Both the position numbers and the translations under genes were made by a program. The notes under the pieces were generated by a model. It did not search any database. It saw nothing but the letters and a program-made list of their open reading frames with translations, and was not told where the DNA came from. Below are positions 8,570 to 17,805 of a stretch of 64,000 nucleotides of DNA, piece by piece (the first letter of the stretch is position 1; each line of letters starts with the position of its first letter). Source of the stretch: Nonomuraea spiralis (GTDB taxonomy: Bacteria > Actinomycetota > Actinomycetes > Streptosporangiales > Streptosporangiaceae). The DNA is taken from the NCBI RefSeq assembly GCF_014648435.1, contig NZ_BMRC01000026.1, positions 62,001-126,000 of the forward strand, read 5' to 3'.

Positions 8570-9306
8570 AGGTACGACGGGCCGGTCACCCGGTGCCTGA
8601 ACGTCCACCACACCCACCCCTGCGAGGCCACCAGCAGCGGGATCAGGACGAGGATCACCGGCACCAGCACCGCCCCCGACGACCCCGGCTCCAGCGGCAG
8701 CCGGATCCCGGCCAGCACCCCGACCACCAGCAGCGCGCCGGCCGTCAGCGCGTAGGTGCGGCCCTCGCCCGCTCCGCCGGACAACACCGCGGCCCGCTCC
8801 CGCAACGGCCCGCGCAGCCGCAGCGCCGCGAACGCCAGCCCGTGCACCGCGAACAGCGCCGCCACCGCCAGCGCGGCCAGCGACACGAGCGGCCCCTCGA
8901 TGCCGAGCAGCACCTCGCCGAGCAGCAACCCCCAGCTCAGCGCCAGACCCCAGCTCCCGGCCACGGTCGCGCCGTCCCAGAACGTCTGCCACCGCACACC
9001 GGGCACCCGCCCCCGTAACCACAGGCCCATGTCCCTGACCACCCACGACAGCAGCAGCGCGACGACCACCACGTAGTTCCCACTCAGCAGCCGCCCCTCC
9101 AGGTCGGGGAAGAGCCCCGCGAGCACCCCGGCCGAGGCCACCAGCCACACCTCGTTGCCGAGGAAGAAGGGCGCGATCGCGGCGATCACCTCGCGCCGCT
9201 CGCCCGCCGAACGCCCGAGGTAGGGCAGGGCCATGCCGACCCCGATGTCGGCCCCGCCCAGCACGAGGTAGCCGAGCGCGAAGAAGGCCAGGACGAAGAT
9301 TTCCAT
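8566..9306 (-). CDS. cydB: Cytochrome bd oxidase subunit II, short form
   Basis: Integral membrane subunit of the bd-type quinol oxidase, 246 residues against about 330-380 for typical CydB. The start MEIFVLAFFALGYLVLGGADIGVGMALPYLGRS is the conserved CydB opening, and PFFLGNEVWLVASAGVLAGLFPDL matches the second helix pair. About seven transmembrane segments remain. The protein ends with WVWWTFRHRV rather than the longer C-terminal helices, so it is naturally compact or C-terminally reduced. It lies 9 bases downstream of cydA. Confidence 0.88.
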   Translation of the reverse strand: MEIFVLAFFALGYLVLGGADIGVGMALPYLGRSAGERREVIAAIAPFFLGNEVWLVASAGVLAGLFPDLEGRLLSGNYVVVVALLLSWVVRDMGLWLRGRVPGVRWQTFWDGATVAGSWGLALSWGLLLGEVLLGIEGPLVSLAALAVAALFAVHGLAFAALRLRGPLRERAAVLSGGAGEGRTYALTAGALLVVGVLAGIRLPLEPGSSGAVLVPVILVLIPLLVASQGWVWWTFRHRVTGPSYL

Positions 9307-9315
9307 GATCGTTCC

Positions 9316-10569
9316 TCAGAAGGCGGGGACGGCGGGGGCGGGGGTCTCGACCGGGCTGTCGCCGAGCGCCACCGCGCCCGGCCCGCGTCTGGCCGCCCTG
9401 GCCAGCAGCCAGTAGTTGACCCCGATCAGCACCGCGAACACCGAGACGAACGCCGTCACCGACAACCGCATCTGGCCCGCAGTCACCGGCGACATGGCCT
9501 CGGACGTCCGCAGCAGCCCGTAGACCACCCAGGGCTGGCGCCCCAGCTCGCGGAAGGTCCACCCGGCGAGCATGGTGACGAACGGCACGGGGATCATCAG
9601 CGTCAGCAGCCAGTGCCACGCCCGGAACCCACGTACGACCGGCCGGAAGAGCATCAGCAGCAGGCTCAGCCCCGCCACGATCGTCATCACCACCCAGAGG
9701 ATCATCATCGTGATCCCGGCCGCCTGCACCCAGCCGGCCGGAGGCAGGTAGTCGCCCGGCCCGTACGCGGCCGTCATCTCCGCCTGTACGGCGGCCAGCC
9801 GCTCGGCGCCGCCGCTCCAGGCCGCCGCCTTGGACGGTTGCAGCGTCGCGAACCCGAGCCCGCCGAACGTCACCGTGACGAACGTGGCCGGCAGCGCGAG
9901 GCCGACGCCGATGCGCAACGACTTCCTGAACAGGTCGTGTTCGGCCGTGCGCCGGCGCAGGTGGTAGGCGCTCACCCCGGCCATGAAGAACCCGCCGACG
10001 ATCAGCGCGCCGCCCAGGACGTGGCCGAACGCGACCAGCGCGGCCGGGTTGGCGACCAGCGCCCCGAAGTCGGTGAGCCGCAGCGTGTCGCCGTCGAGGG
10101 CGTAGCCGACCGGGTTCTGCAGGAAGCCGTTGGAGATCATGATCCAGAACGCCGAGGCGTAGGCGGTCAGCGTGACGACCCAGATCAGCGCCAGGTGGGC
10201 CCAGCGGTTGAGCCGGTTCCAGCCGAAGATCCACAGGCCCAGGAACGTGGACTCGACGAAGAAGGCCACCAGCGTCTCGATGGCCAGCGAGGCGCCGAAG
10301 ACGTTGCCCGCGTACTCCGTCAGGCCGCTCCACGACAGGCCGAGCTGGAACTCCATGACCAGCCCGGTGACGATGCCCATCGCGTAGTTGATGATGTAGA
10401 GCTGGCCCCAGAACCTCGTCATCCGCAGGTGGACGGGGTTGCCGCTGAACGTGGCCCACGTCTGGACGGCGGCCACCAGCGTCGCCAGGCCGAGCGTCAG
10501 CGCGACGAAGAGGAAGTGCGCGCCCGCGGTGAGCGCGAACTGCAGCCGGGCGAGGTCGACGGTGTCCAT
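9316..10569 (-). CDS. cydA: Cytochrome bd ubiquinol oxidase subunit I, short Q-loop
   Basis: Haem-bearing catalytic subunit of a bd-type oxidase, 417 residues. Conserved features include the haem-ligand helix ARLQFALTAGAHFLFVALTLG and the acidic pair region MEFQLGLSWS...FGASLAIETLVAFFVESTF corresponding to the proton-path Glu residues. The Q-loop keeps QPSKAAA but is strongly shortened. It is the first gene of a two-gene cydAB operon. The cydDC assembly transporter genes are not next to it, unlike in many actinobacteria. The oxidase would give high-affinity O2 reduction in the plasma membrane. Confidence 0.9.
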   Translation of the reverse strand: MDTVDLARLQFALTAGAHFLFVALTLGLATLVAAVQTWATFSGNPVHLRMTRFWGQLYIINYAMGIVTGLVMEFQLGLSWSGLTEYAGNVFGASLAIETLVAFFVESTFLGLWIFGWNRLNRWAHLALIWVVTLTAYASAFWIMISNGFLQNPVGYALDGDTLRLTDFGALVANPAALVAFGHVLGGALIVGGFFMAGVSAYHLRRRTAEHDLFRKSLRIGVGLALPATFVTVTFGGLGFATLQPSKAAAWSGGAERLAAVQAEMTAAYGPGDYLPPAGWVQAAGITMMILWVVMTIVAGLSLLLMLFRPVVRGFRAWHWLLTLMIPVPFVTMLAGWTFRELGRQPWVVYGLLRTSEAMSPVTAGQMRLSVTAFVSVFAVLIGVNYWLLARAARRGPGAVALGDSPVETPAPAVPAF

Positions 10570-10666
10570 GCCGAAAGCTTGGCGTTACGGGCTGCTCCGC
10601 CGCGTCATGCTCCGGTCTGCAATCCGGCGTACAACCCCGGGCCGAAGATCACTAAAGTCGTACGAC

Positions 10667-11335
10667 TCAGGATGTAAGCCAGCCCGGTGTGATCATCCCG
10701 GCCTCGTAGGCGATGATCACGAGCTGGGCCCTGTCGCGCACGCCGAGCTTGGTCATGATGCGGCTGACGTGCGTCTTCGCCGTGGCGGGGCTGAGCACGA
10801 GCCGGGCGGCGATCTCGTCGTTGGACAGCCCGGCCGCCACCAGGCCCATGACCTCGCGTTCGCGTTCGGTGAGCGCGTTGAGCTCGGGGCCCGGCTCCGG
10901 ACGCTTGACCCGGCCGGCGAACTCCGCGATCAGCCGCCGCGTCACCGAGGGCGAGATCAGCGCGTCGCCCCTGGACACGACCCGGACCGCGTGGATCAGC
11001 TCGGCCGGCTCGGTGTCCTTGACCAGGAACCCGCCCGCGCCGGCGCGCAGCGCGCCGTAGACGTAGTCGTCGAGGTCGAAGGTGGTCAGGATGATGACCT
11101 TGACGCCGTCGAGCCGCGGGTCGCCCGCGATGCGCCGGGTGGCCTCCAGGCCGTCGAGCTCGGGCATGCGGATATCCATGAGCACGACGTCGGGCCGGTG
11201 CTCGTGGGCTCCAGCCACGGCCGCCGCGCCGGTGGCGGCCTCGCCGACGACCTCGATGTCGTCCTCGTCGGAGAGGATCGACCGGAACCCGGCTCGTACC
11301 AGGGTCTGGTCGTCGGCGAGCAGTACGCGGATCAT
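10667..11335 (-). CDS. NarL/FixJ-family response regulator
   Basis: Two-component response regulator of 222 residues. The receiver domain (1-120) contains VLLADDQTLVR, phospho-Asp in VVLMDIRMPELDG and Lys in FLVKDTEP. A LuxR-type HTH follows (LTEREREVMGLVAAGLSNDEIAARLVLSPATAKTHV). Its start overlaps the stop of the upstream kinase by 4 bases, so the two are translationally coupled. The target genes are unknown. Confidence 0.95.
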   Translation of the reverse strand: MIRVLLADDQTLVRAGFRSILSDEDDIEVVGEAATGAAAVAGAHEHRPDVVLMDIRMPELDGLEATRRIAGDPRLDGVKVIILTTFDLDDYVYGALRAGAGGFLVKDTEPAELIHAVRVVSRGDALISPSVTRRLIAEFAGRVKRPEPGPELNALTEREREVMGLVAAGLSNDEIAARLVLSPATAKTHVSRIMTKLGVRDRAQLVIIAYEAGMITPGWLTS

Positions 11336-12462
11336 CGTGCTCCGTTCAGTGGCAGGCGGGCGACGACGCGGAAGCCGCCCTCGGGGCGCGGGCCCGCCTC
11401 CAGGTCGCCGCCGAGCGCGGTGGCGCGCTCGCGCATGCCCTGGAGGCCGAAACCGCTGCCATCGGTGTACGTGGCGCCCGGGCCGTCATCATCAACCCGG
11501 ATCATGATATTTCCGGATGAGTTGCTGACCGTGAGCCTGGCCTTCTTCGTACCGGAATGGCGGGCGACGTTCGTCAGCGACTCCCTGATGATGCGGGCGG
11601 CGGCCAGGTCGACCTCGGTCGGCAGGGCGTCGAGCGGCCCGGACAGGTCGGTGGCCACCTCCAGCCCCGACGTCGCCACCAGCTCCGGCATCCGCGCCAG
11701 GCTGCCCGCGGGCGCGGTCGGCGCGTCCTCGTCCACCTGGCGCAGCACGCCGAGCGTGGTACGCAGCTCGCGCAGCGTCTCCTTGCTGGTCTCCTTGATC
11801 GTCCGCAGCGCGGCCTCGGCCTTCTCCGGACGCTTGGCGAGCCCGTGCAGCGCGGCCGACGCCTGCACGTTGATCATGGAGATGTTGTGCCCGAGCACGT
11901 CGTGCAGCTCCCTGGCGATGCGCAGCCGCTCCTCGCTCTCGCGCCGCCTGGCTTCCTCCTCCTTGGAGTGCTCGGCGTCCAGTGCGCGCTGCTGCGCCTC
12001 CAGCAGGTACGCCCGCCGGTTCCTGGTGACCCCGCCGAACGCGATCGCCGCCACCACCCAGCCGGTGATCGCGCCGAACATGCTGTCGTCCACGTGCCGG
12101 ACCCCGCGGGCCTCGCCGAATCCCATGGCAAGCAACACCGCGGCCCCGGTCGCGATGGCGGCGACCAGCCTGCCCTGGTCCGCGGCGGTGTAGAGGGCCA
12201 CCAACACCAGGACGATCAGGGGCCCGTCAAGCCGGGCGAACGGGTAGTAGACCGACACCGACACGACGACCACGATCAGCGACGCGACCGGGAGGCGCCG
12301 CCGCAACATCAGCGCGCCGCACGAGACGACCGGCAGCACCACGTCGAGCACGTTGGGGGTCCGGCCACTGGTGAACGCGGCGACCAGCGTGCCGGCCAGC
12401 ACCACGGCGACCACCACGAGTGACACCGTGGTGCTCGCCGACAACCTGCGCATGTGCTCCAT
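11332..12462 (-). CDS. Sensor histidine kinase, HisKA_3 (NarL/DesK) type
   Basis: Membrane sensor kinase of 376 residues. About five transmembrane segments in the first 140 residues carry no large external domain. A coiled coil (LEAQQRALDAEHSKEEEARRRESEE) leads to the HisKA_3 phosphoacceptor LRIARELHDVLGHNISM. A HATPase domain follows (ESLTNVARHSG, DDDGPGA, GFGLQGMRERATALGG). It is coupled to the downstream response regulator. The signal is probably sensed within or near the membrane. Confidence 0.94.
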   Translation of the reverse strand: MEHMRRLSASTTVSLVVVAVVLAGTLVAAFTSGRTPNVLDVVLPVVSCGALMLRRRLPVASLIVVVVSVSVYYPFARLDGPLIVLVLVALYTAADQGRLVAAIATGAAVLLAMGFGEARGVRHVDDSMFGAITGWVVAAIAFGGVTRNRRAYLLEAQQRALDAEHSKEEEARRRESEERLRIARELHDVLGHNISMINVQASAALHGLAKRPEKAEAALRTIKETSKETLRELRTTLGVLRQVDEDAPTAPAGSLARMPELVATSGLEVATDLSGPLDALPTEVDLAAARIIRESLTNVARHSGTKKARLTVSNSSGNIMIRVDDDGPGATYTDGSGFGLQGMRERATALGGDLEAGPRPEGGFRVVARLPLNGAR

Positions 12463-12500
12463 TCTGTATGGTCACGCGGCTGATGGGGTAGTTGGTCGGG

Positions 12501-12716
12501 ATGAGTACAAAGGATGAGCTCCGGCAGGTCGAAGCGGACCTGGACCGGCTGAAGGCGGAGAACCAGGAGGTGCGCGACCAGGTGGGCGACATGGGCGCGA
12601 CCGACCAGATCGAGATCGCGGCCATGATCGCCCAGGCCGACGAGCAGTCCGAGCTGATCGCCGAGCTCGAACGGCGCCGTGCCGATCTGGAGAGACGGGT
12701 CAAGGAAGAGGGGTGA
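12501..12716 (+). CDS. Small charged coiled-coil protein
   Basis: A 71-residue protein that is almost wholly predicted coiled coil: MSTKDELRQVEADLDRLKAE at the start and LIAELERRRADLERRVKEE at the end, with a short break around GDMGATDQ. It has no Cys, no signal peptide and no membrane segment. It is divergent from the kinase gene at 12462 and ends 3 bases before the convergent desaturase gene. An in-frame ATG nine bases upstream (12492) is an alternative start. I do not recognise the family; the fold suggests a small oligomerising adaptor. Confidence 0.7.
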   Translation: MSTKDELRQVEADLDRLKAENQEVRDQVGDMGATDQIEIAAMIAQADEQSELIAELERRRADLERRVKEEG

Positions 12717-12719
12717 GGC

Positions 12720-13736
12720 TCAGCGGCGCAGCGCCGCGCCCACCTCGTGCAGGTGGCGCAGGGCCTGGCCGTAGGAGTCGAAGAGCCCGGTCTGCAGGTA
12801 GCTGACGCCGACCTCGGCGCAGTAACGCTCGACGATGGGCTGCGCCTTGCGCAGGTTGGGCGCGGGCATGTTCGGGAACAGGTGGTGCTCGATCTGGTAG
12901 TTGAGCTGGCCGAGCGCCACGTCGGTGAACAGGCCGCCTCTGACGTTGCGGGAGGTCAGCACCTGCTTGCGGAGGAAGTCCAGCTTGTCGTTCTTGGTCA
13001 GGACGGGCATGCCCTTGTGGTTGGGCGCGAACGTCGACCCCAGGTAGAGGCCGAACAGCCCCTGATGGACGATCAGGAACACCAGGGCCTTGCCGAACGG
13101 CAGCACGGTGAAGACCGCGCCGAAGTAGAGCACGACGTGCCCGGTCAGCAGCACCAGCTCCATCCACGGCCGCTTGGTCGCGGGCGCGAGCAGCGCCTTG
13201 AAGCTGGCCACGTGCAGGTGCCAGGCCTCCAGGGTGAGCAGCGGGAAGAACCAGAACGCCTGGTGCCTGGCGAGGAAGCGGGGCAGGCCGCTGCTGCGCG
13301 CCACCTGGTCGGTCGACCAGACGATGACCGCGGGCGAGACGTCGGGGTCGTGGTCCTCGTGGTTGGGGTTGGCGTGGTGGCGGTTGTGCTTGCTGGTCCA
13401 CCATCCCCAGCCCAGGCCGATGCCGAGGTTGCCCAAAAGCAGCCCGGTCACGTCGCTCGGCCGCCGCGTCCTGAACACCTGCCGGTGGCCCAGGTCGTGG
13501 GAGACGAAGCCGATCTGCGCGAAGACCACGGCCAGCGCCACCGCGACGAGGAGTTGCCACCACGAGTCGCCCACCCAGGCGAACAGCGCCCAGCAACCGA
13601 GGTACGCGACGACGACGATGCTGAGCCGCACCGCGTAATAAACGGGACGCCGGTCGAGGAGACCGGCGTCCGAGATTCGGCGGGCTAGTCGGGCGAAGTC
13701 ACTGCCCCGGGTGTCGACCACACTTGGATTGGCCAC
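12720..13736 (-). CDS. Membrane fatty acid desaturase
   Basis: Acyl-lipid or acyl-CoA desaturase of 338 residues. The three histidine boxes that bind the di-iron centre are present: HDLGHRQ, HNRHHANPNHEDHDPD and YQIEHHLFPNMPAPNLR. Four transmembrane helices are interspersed. I chose the GTG at 13736 because GTGAGGAGATCT lies just before it, an excellent ribosome site; an ATG at 13814 would add 26 basic residues without a site. The enzyme would introduce a double bond into membrane fatty acids using O2. No dedicated electron donor gene is adjacent. Confidence 0.9.
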   Translation of the reverse strand: MANPSVVDTRGSDFARLARRISDAGLLDRRPVYYAVRLSIVVVAYLGCWALFAWVGDSWWQLLVAVALAVVFAQIGFVSHDLGHRQVFRTRRPSDVTGLLLGNLGIGLGWGWWTSKHNRHHANPNHEDHDPDVSPAVIVWSTDQVARSSGLPRFLARHQAFWFFPLLTLEAWHLHVASFKALLAPATKRPWMELVLLTGHVVLYFGAVFTVLPFGKALVFLIVHQGLFGLYLGSTFAPNHKGMPVLTKNDKLDFLRKQVLTSRNVRGGLFTDVALGQLNYQIEHHLFPNMPAPNLRKAQPIVERYCAEVGVSYLQTGLFDSYGQALRHLHEVGAALRR

Positions 13737-13907
13737 AGATCTCCTCACATTGCGGTGAAAGTTGCCACAACCCTGGCGTATCCGCCGCGAAACCGGAAGG
13801 TGTTCTGTGCTCATCCGGACTGCCGCGAACCAGGGGTTTCGTCGTCGGTTCCGCGGCCCCTTCCCCGACCTTACGTGCGGTGACGGGATGCCGTGCGCAG
13901 GACGCTC

Positions 13908-16778
13908 TCAGGCGAGCAGTCCGAGCGCGTGTCGCTCCGGGGACGGCAGCGCGGCTCCCCTGGTCAGGGCGTCGTGGAAGGCGTCCGGGCCGAGCGCGGA
14001 CCGGCACCGCCCGTCCAGCGCGGCCAGCAGGGGATCGGCGGAGTCGCCGACGCCGCGCAGCGCGCGGGCCGCGCCGAGCAGTTCGGCCGCCGCCCGGGGC
14101 CGCAGGTGCTCGGCCACGCCTTCGAGCACGGTCGCGCGGGCCGTCCGGTCACCGCAGGTCTCCATCAGCTCCAGTGCCGCGCGCAGCGGCGGCCCCGGCT
14201 CCGCCACACGGGCCAGCTCGACGTGCATGAACGCCCTGAACTGCACGGGCCCCTCCCCGCTGCCGAGCGACAGCGCCCGGTCGAGCAGCCGGGCCGCCCC
14301 CGCCCTGTCGCCGGTACGCCGGGCCAGCTCGGCACGGGCGTGCAGGACCCTGGCCTGGGTCACGGCGTCGTCGGCCCGCAGCGCCGACGACCACGCCTCC
14401 TCCAGCGTGGCCGCGGCCCCCTCGTGGTCGCCCGCCCGCGCCCTGAGCTGGCCCAGCCGCAGCAGGAACGTCATCGGGCCGAGCGGCGCGTCCAGCCCCG
14501 ACAACTCGGCGGCCAGGCGTCCGGGCTCCTCGGCCAGGGCGAGCGCGGCGGCGAAGTCGCCCCGGTTCTCGGCGACCAGCGAGAGCCAGTAGAGCGTGGC
14601 CCACTGGCCCCAGCGGTCGCCGGTGCGGCGGAACCCGTCGAGCGCCGGGCCGAGCAGGTCCTCGGCACCGGCCACCGCGCCGTACTCGAACCGGACGATG
14701 CCGCCGACCAGCAGCGCGGCCGAGCGCGTCCACGGGTCGGGGGAGTCGCGCAGGCGTTCGACGGTGTGCTCGGTGAGCTCGACGACGTCGCCGGGCGGGC
14801 GTTGCGCGCCGCTCATGGCCCAGAAGTTGAGCGCGGCCGGATGGTCGGAGTCGAGCACGGCCGGGGACGGCTCGCCGCCCGTGAGCACCCGGCACAGCCC
14901 GTGCGCCAGCTCGCGGCCCGGCGGGGGCACCTCGCCGGTACGGCGCAACACGGCCGCCGCCTGCTCGCTCATCTCCCGCCGCCGCCCGCGCATGATCCAC
15001 GGCCAGAACCGGGGCAGCACCAGCCTGAGCGGGTCGTCGGAGTGACGCAGGGCGGCGTCGAGGTTGTCCTGCTCGGCGTCCAGCACCTCCAGCCACGCGA
15101 GCTGCTCGCCCGTACGCAGGTGGGGCTCGGCGGTCTCGGCCAGCCGCGTGTAGTAGCCGGCGTGGGCCTGCCTGAGGGCGGGCAGGTCGGCGGCGGCGTA
15201 CTGCCTGATGGTGGCCAGCATCACGTAGCGGTCGCCGGAGACGGAGATGAGCGACTTGTCCACGAGCGAGGCGAGATCGTCAGGGTCGCCGCCGCAGATC
15301 TCCGCGACGGCCTCGTACGTCGCGCCGCCGGAGAAGACCGTCAGCCCGCGCAGCAGCTCGCGCTCGCGCGCCGACAACAGGTTCCAGCTCCAGTCGATGA
15401 CGTCGCGCAGCGTGCGGTGACGCGGCTCCGACGTACGGCCCCCGCGGAAGGCCAGCCGGTCGCCGAGCTGCCGGACCAGTACGGACACCGGCATCGTACG
15501 CAGCCGGGCGGCGGCCAGCTCGATCGCCAGCGGGATGCCGTCGAGCTCGCGGCAGATGCGCGCCGCGTCCGCCTCGCCCAGCCCAAGCCCCGGCCTGGCC
15601 GCCGCGGCCCGCTCCCTGAGCAGCTCGACGGCCTCGGGCAGCGGCCGCACCGGGTGCAGCGTCTCGCCGGGGACGTCGAGCGGCTCCCTGCTGGTGGCCA
15701 GGACGCGCAGCCCGGAGACCTCCGACAGCAGCCACCGCGCGACCACGGCGGCCTCCTCGACGACGTGCTCGCAGTTGTCCAGGACGATGAGGGGCGAGGT
15801 GCCGCGCAGCGCACGTACCACGTCGGTCGTTCTCAGCACGCTCTCGACGGCCGCCCGCACCCCGGCGGCGGAGGCCAGCTCGACCAGCCACACTCCGTCC
15901 GGCACGTCGAGCGCCGACGCCGCCTCCAGGGCCAGGCGGGTCTTGCCCACGCCGCCGGGGCCGACGAGCGTGACCAGCCGCGCGTCCTGGCCGCCCAGCA
16001 GCTCCCGGAGCCTTGCGACGTCGCCGGAACGGCCGACGAAGCTCGTGAGCCGGGCGGGCAGGTTGCCCCGCGGCGCGGGAGCGGGCTCCCGCACCGCCGC
16101 CAGATGGGCTTCGCGCAGCTCGGGGCCGGGATCGACGCCCAGTTCCGCGGCGAGATCGGCCCTGATGCGCTCGAAGACCTCCAGCGCCTCGCCCCGCCGC
16201 CCACGCGCCACCAGCGCCCGCATGAGCAGGGCATGGAACGGCTCCCGCAGCCGATGCGCCGCGACCAGCCCCTCCAACTCGGCCACCAGCCCCGGCCCGC
16301 CGCCCTCGTCCCCTGACACGCCCCCTTGCTCGGCCGCCAGGTCGGCGGCGATCGCGGTGGCGAGGGCCGTGAGGCGCAGTTCCTCCAGCCGGGCCGCGGG
16401 CGCGGCGGCGAACTGAAGACCGGCCGCGTCCGCCAGCGCGGGCCCGCGCCAGAGCGCCAGAGCGCCGCGCGGGTCACCGGCCCGTACCAGCCGCTCGAAC
16501 GCCCACGAGTCCACCTCGGCGGGCGGCACGTCCAGCAGGTAGCCCGCGGGGTGGGAGGAGATCAGCCCGGGGGCCTCCCGGCGGGCCCGCGACACCAGGG
16601 ACTGCAACGCGGCCGTCGGATGCGCGGGCGGCTCGCCGGGCCACAGGTCGTCGATCAGCCGGTCGGCCGTCACCACCCGGCCGGGGTCGAGCGCCAGCCG
16701 CACGAACAGGGCGCGTACGCGGGCGCCGCCGATCTCGGCCCCAGCCACCTGGAGCGGCCCCAGAACCCCGATCCGCAT
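13908..16778 (-). CDS. AfsR/SARP-family regulator with NB-ARC ATPase and TPR-like domains
   Basis: Large transcriptional regulator of 956 residues, AfsR/DnrI type. The N-terminal OmpR-like winged helix is at about 1-90 (MRIGVLGPLQVAG, VTADRLIDDLWPGEPP). A bacterial transcriptional activator domain (BTAD) runs to about 230. The NB-ARC ATPase has P-loop GPGGVGKT at 273-280 and Walker B LIVLDNCEHV. The C-terminal half is Ala/Leu/Arg-rich and helical, like TPR repeats. Such proteins activate secondary metabolism or development in actinomycetes. No biosynthetic cluster is adjacent, so it may act at a distance or through the KAS III gene upstream. Confidence 0.93.
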   Translation of the reverse strand: MRIGVLGPLQVAGAEIGGARVRALFVRLALDPGRVVTADRLIDDLWPGEPPAHPTAALQSLVSRARREAPGLISSHPAGYLLDVPPAEVDSWAFERLVRAGDPRGALALWRGPALADAAGLQFAAAPAARLEELRLTALATAIAADLAAEQGGVSGDEGGGPGLVAELEGLVAAHRLREPFHALLMRALVARGRRGEALEVFERIRADLAAELGVDPGPELREAHLAAVREPAPAPRGNLPARLTSFVGRSGDVARLRELLGGQDARLVTLVGPGGVGKTRLALEAASALDVPDGVWLVELASAAGVRAAVESVLRTTDVVRALRGTSPLIVLDNCEHVVEEAAVVARWLLSEVSGLRVLATSREPLDVPGETLHPVRPLPEAVELLRERAAAARPGLGLGEADAARICRELDGIPLAIELAAARLRTMPVSVLVRQLGDRLAFRGGRTSEPRHRTLRDVIDWSWNLLSARERELLRGLTVFSGGATYEAVAEICGGDPDDLASLVDKSLISVSGDRYVMLATIRQYAAADLPALRQAHAGYYTRLAETAEPHLRTGEQLAWLEVLDAEQDNLDAALRHSDDPLRLVLPRFWPWIMRGRRREMSEQAAAVLRRTGEVPPPGRELAHGLCRVLTGGEPSPAVLDSDHPAALNFWAMSGAQRPPGDVVELTEHTVERLRDSPDPWTRSAALLVGGIVRFEYGAVAGAEDLLGPALDGFRRTGDRWGQWATLYWLSLVAENRGDFAAALALAEEPGRLAAELSGLDAPLGPMTFLLRLGQLRARAGDHEGAAATLEEAWSSALRADDAVTQARVLHARAELARRTGDRAGAARLLDRALSLGSGEGPVQFRAFMHVELARVAEPGPPLRAALELMETCGDRTARATVLEGVAEHLRPRAAAELLGAARALRGVGDSADPLLAALDGRCRSALGPDAFHDALTRGAALPSPERHALGLLA

Positions 16779-16820
16779 GCCCCTACCGTACGCACCGTAC
16801 GGACCGGGCAGCGCCCGGCG

Positions 16821-17759
16821 TCACGGGCAGCGTACGATCATGCCCGCGTACGACAGGTTCCCGCCGAAACCGAACAACAACATCGGCGCGCCCTTCGCCA
16901 CCTCACCCCGTTCGAGCAGCTTCGACAGGGCGAGCGGCACGCTGGCGGCCGAGGTGTTCCCCGACTCCACCACGTCCCGCGCGACGATCGCGTTGACCGC
17001 GCCGAGCCTTCGGGCGACGGGCTCGACGATGCGCAGGTTCGCCTGGTGCAGCACCACGGCGGCCAGCTCCTCCGGTCGGACCCCGCCGCGCTCGCACACC
17101 TGCCGCGCGATGCCGGGAAGCCGCGTCGTGGCCCAGCGGTAGACGGTCTGCCCGTCCTGCGCGAACCGGGCGGGTTCGCCCTCGATCCGTACCGCGTCCC
17201 CCAGCTCGGGCGCCGAACCCCAGAGGACGGGACCGATCTCCGCCTCGGCGGCGGCGCCGACCACGGCCGCGCCCGCGCCGTCGCCGGTCAGGACGCAGGT
17301 GGTCCGGTCGGTCCAGTCGGTGACGGCCGTCATCCGGTCCGCGCCCACGACCAGGGCGTTCGTGGCGGCGCCGGCCCGGATGGCGTGGTCGGCCAGCGCC
17401 AGCGCGTGGGTGAAGCCGGAGCAGGAGACGCCGACGTCCATCAGGGCGCCGCCGGGCACGCCCAGCCGGGCGGCGACGCGGGAGGCGACGTTCGGCGCGC
17501 GTTCGGTCTGCGTGCAGGTGGCGACGAGGACGAGGTCGACGGCGGCCGGGTCGAGGCCGCTCGCGGCGAGGGCCTTGGCGGCGGCGTGCGTGGCCAGGTC
17601 GGTCACGCTCTCGTCGGGACCGGCCACGTGCCTGGTACGGATCCCGACCCGCTGTCTGATCCATTCGTCGCTGGTGTCCACCATGGCGGCCAGCTCGTCG
17701 TTGGTCAGGATCGTGGCGGGCTGGTGGTGACCGGTGGCGAGGATGCGGGATCCGTTCAT
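16821..17759 (-). CDS. 3-oxoacyl-ACP synthase III (KAS III) family protein
   Basis: Thiolase-fold condensing enzyme of 312 residues, FabH-like. The catalytic triad is intact: Cys113 in DVGVSCSGF, His238 in VLHQANLRI and Asn268 in ESGNTSAAS. The substrate region GIRTRH and the family end FGFGGNLSYAGMIV are present. It is a lone gene, not beside fabD, acpP or fabF, and is divergent from a TetR gene with a strong palindrome between them. It may therefore make a special acyl primer or signalling molecule rather than serve housekeeping lipid synthesis. Confidence 0.92.
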   Translation of the reverse strand: MNGSRILATGHHQPATILTNDELAAMVDTSDEWIRQRVGIRTRHVAGPDESVTDLATHAAAKALAASGLDPAAVDLVLVATCTQTERAPNVASRVAARLGVPGGALMDVGVSCSGFTHALALADHAIRAGAATNALVVGADRMTAVTDWTDRTTCVLTGDGAGAAVVGAAAEAEIGPVLWGSAPELGDAVRIEGEPARFAQDGQTVYRWATTRLPGIARQVCERGGVRPEELAAVVLHQANLRIVEPVARRLGAVNAIVARDVVESGNTSAASVPLALSKLLERGEVAKGAPMLLFGFGGNLSYAGMIVRCP

Positions 17760-17771
17760 GCGGCCGGACTA

Positions 17772-17795
17772 TAGCAACCGAACGTTCGGACGCTA
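17772..17795. promoter_or_regulatory. Palindromic operator between KAS III and TetR genes
   Basis: The core CCGAACGTTCGG (17778-17789) is a perfect 12-bp palindrome. It is flanked symmetrically by TAGC (17772-17775) and GCTA (17792-17795), giving a 24-bp dyad. It lies in the 46-bp gap between divergent starts, so one TetR site could control both genes. Confidence 0.75.
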
Positions 17796-17805
17796 AAGTG
17801 CCCGC

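Noticed and set aside
6752..10459. Very long antisense open frame (over 1200 codons) across the nucleotidase and cyd genes
   Set aside because: It is opposite to the nucleotidase and partly opposite or out of frame with cydAB, is low-complexity (Val/Arg/Gly-rich), and arises from high GC3. The genes on the other frames have clear domains and motifs.
13893..16316. 800-codon plus-strand frame opposite the AfsR-like regulator
   Set aside because: Composition is Arg/Gly/Pro/Gln-rich without domains, while the minus-strand frame encodes a complete winged helix, BTAD and NB-ARC protein.
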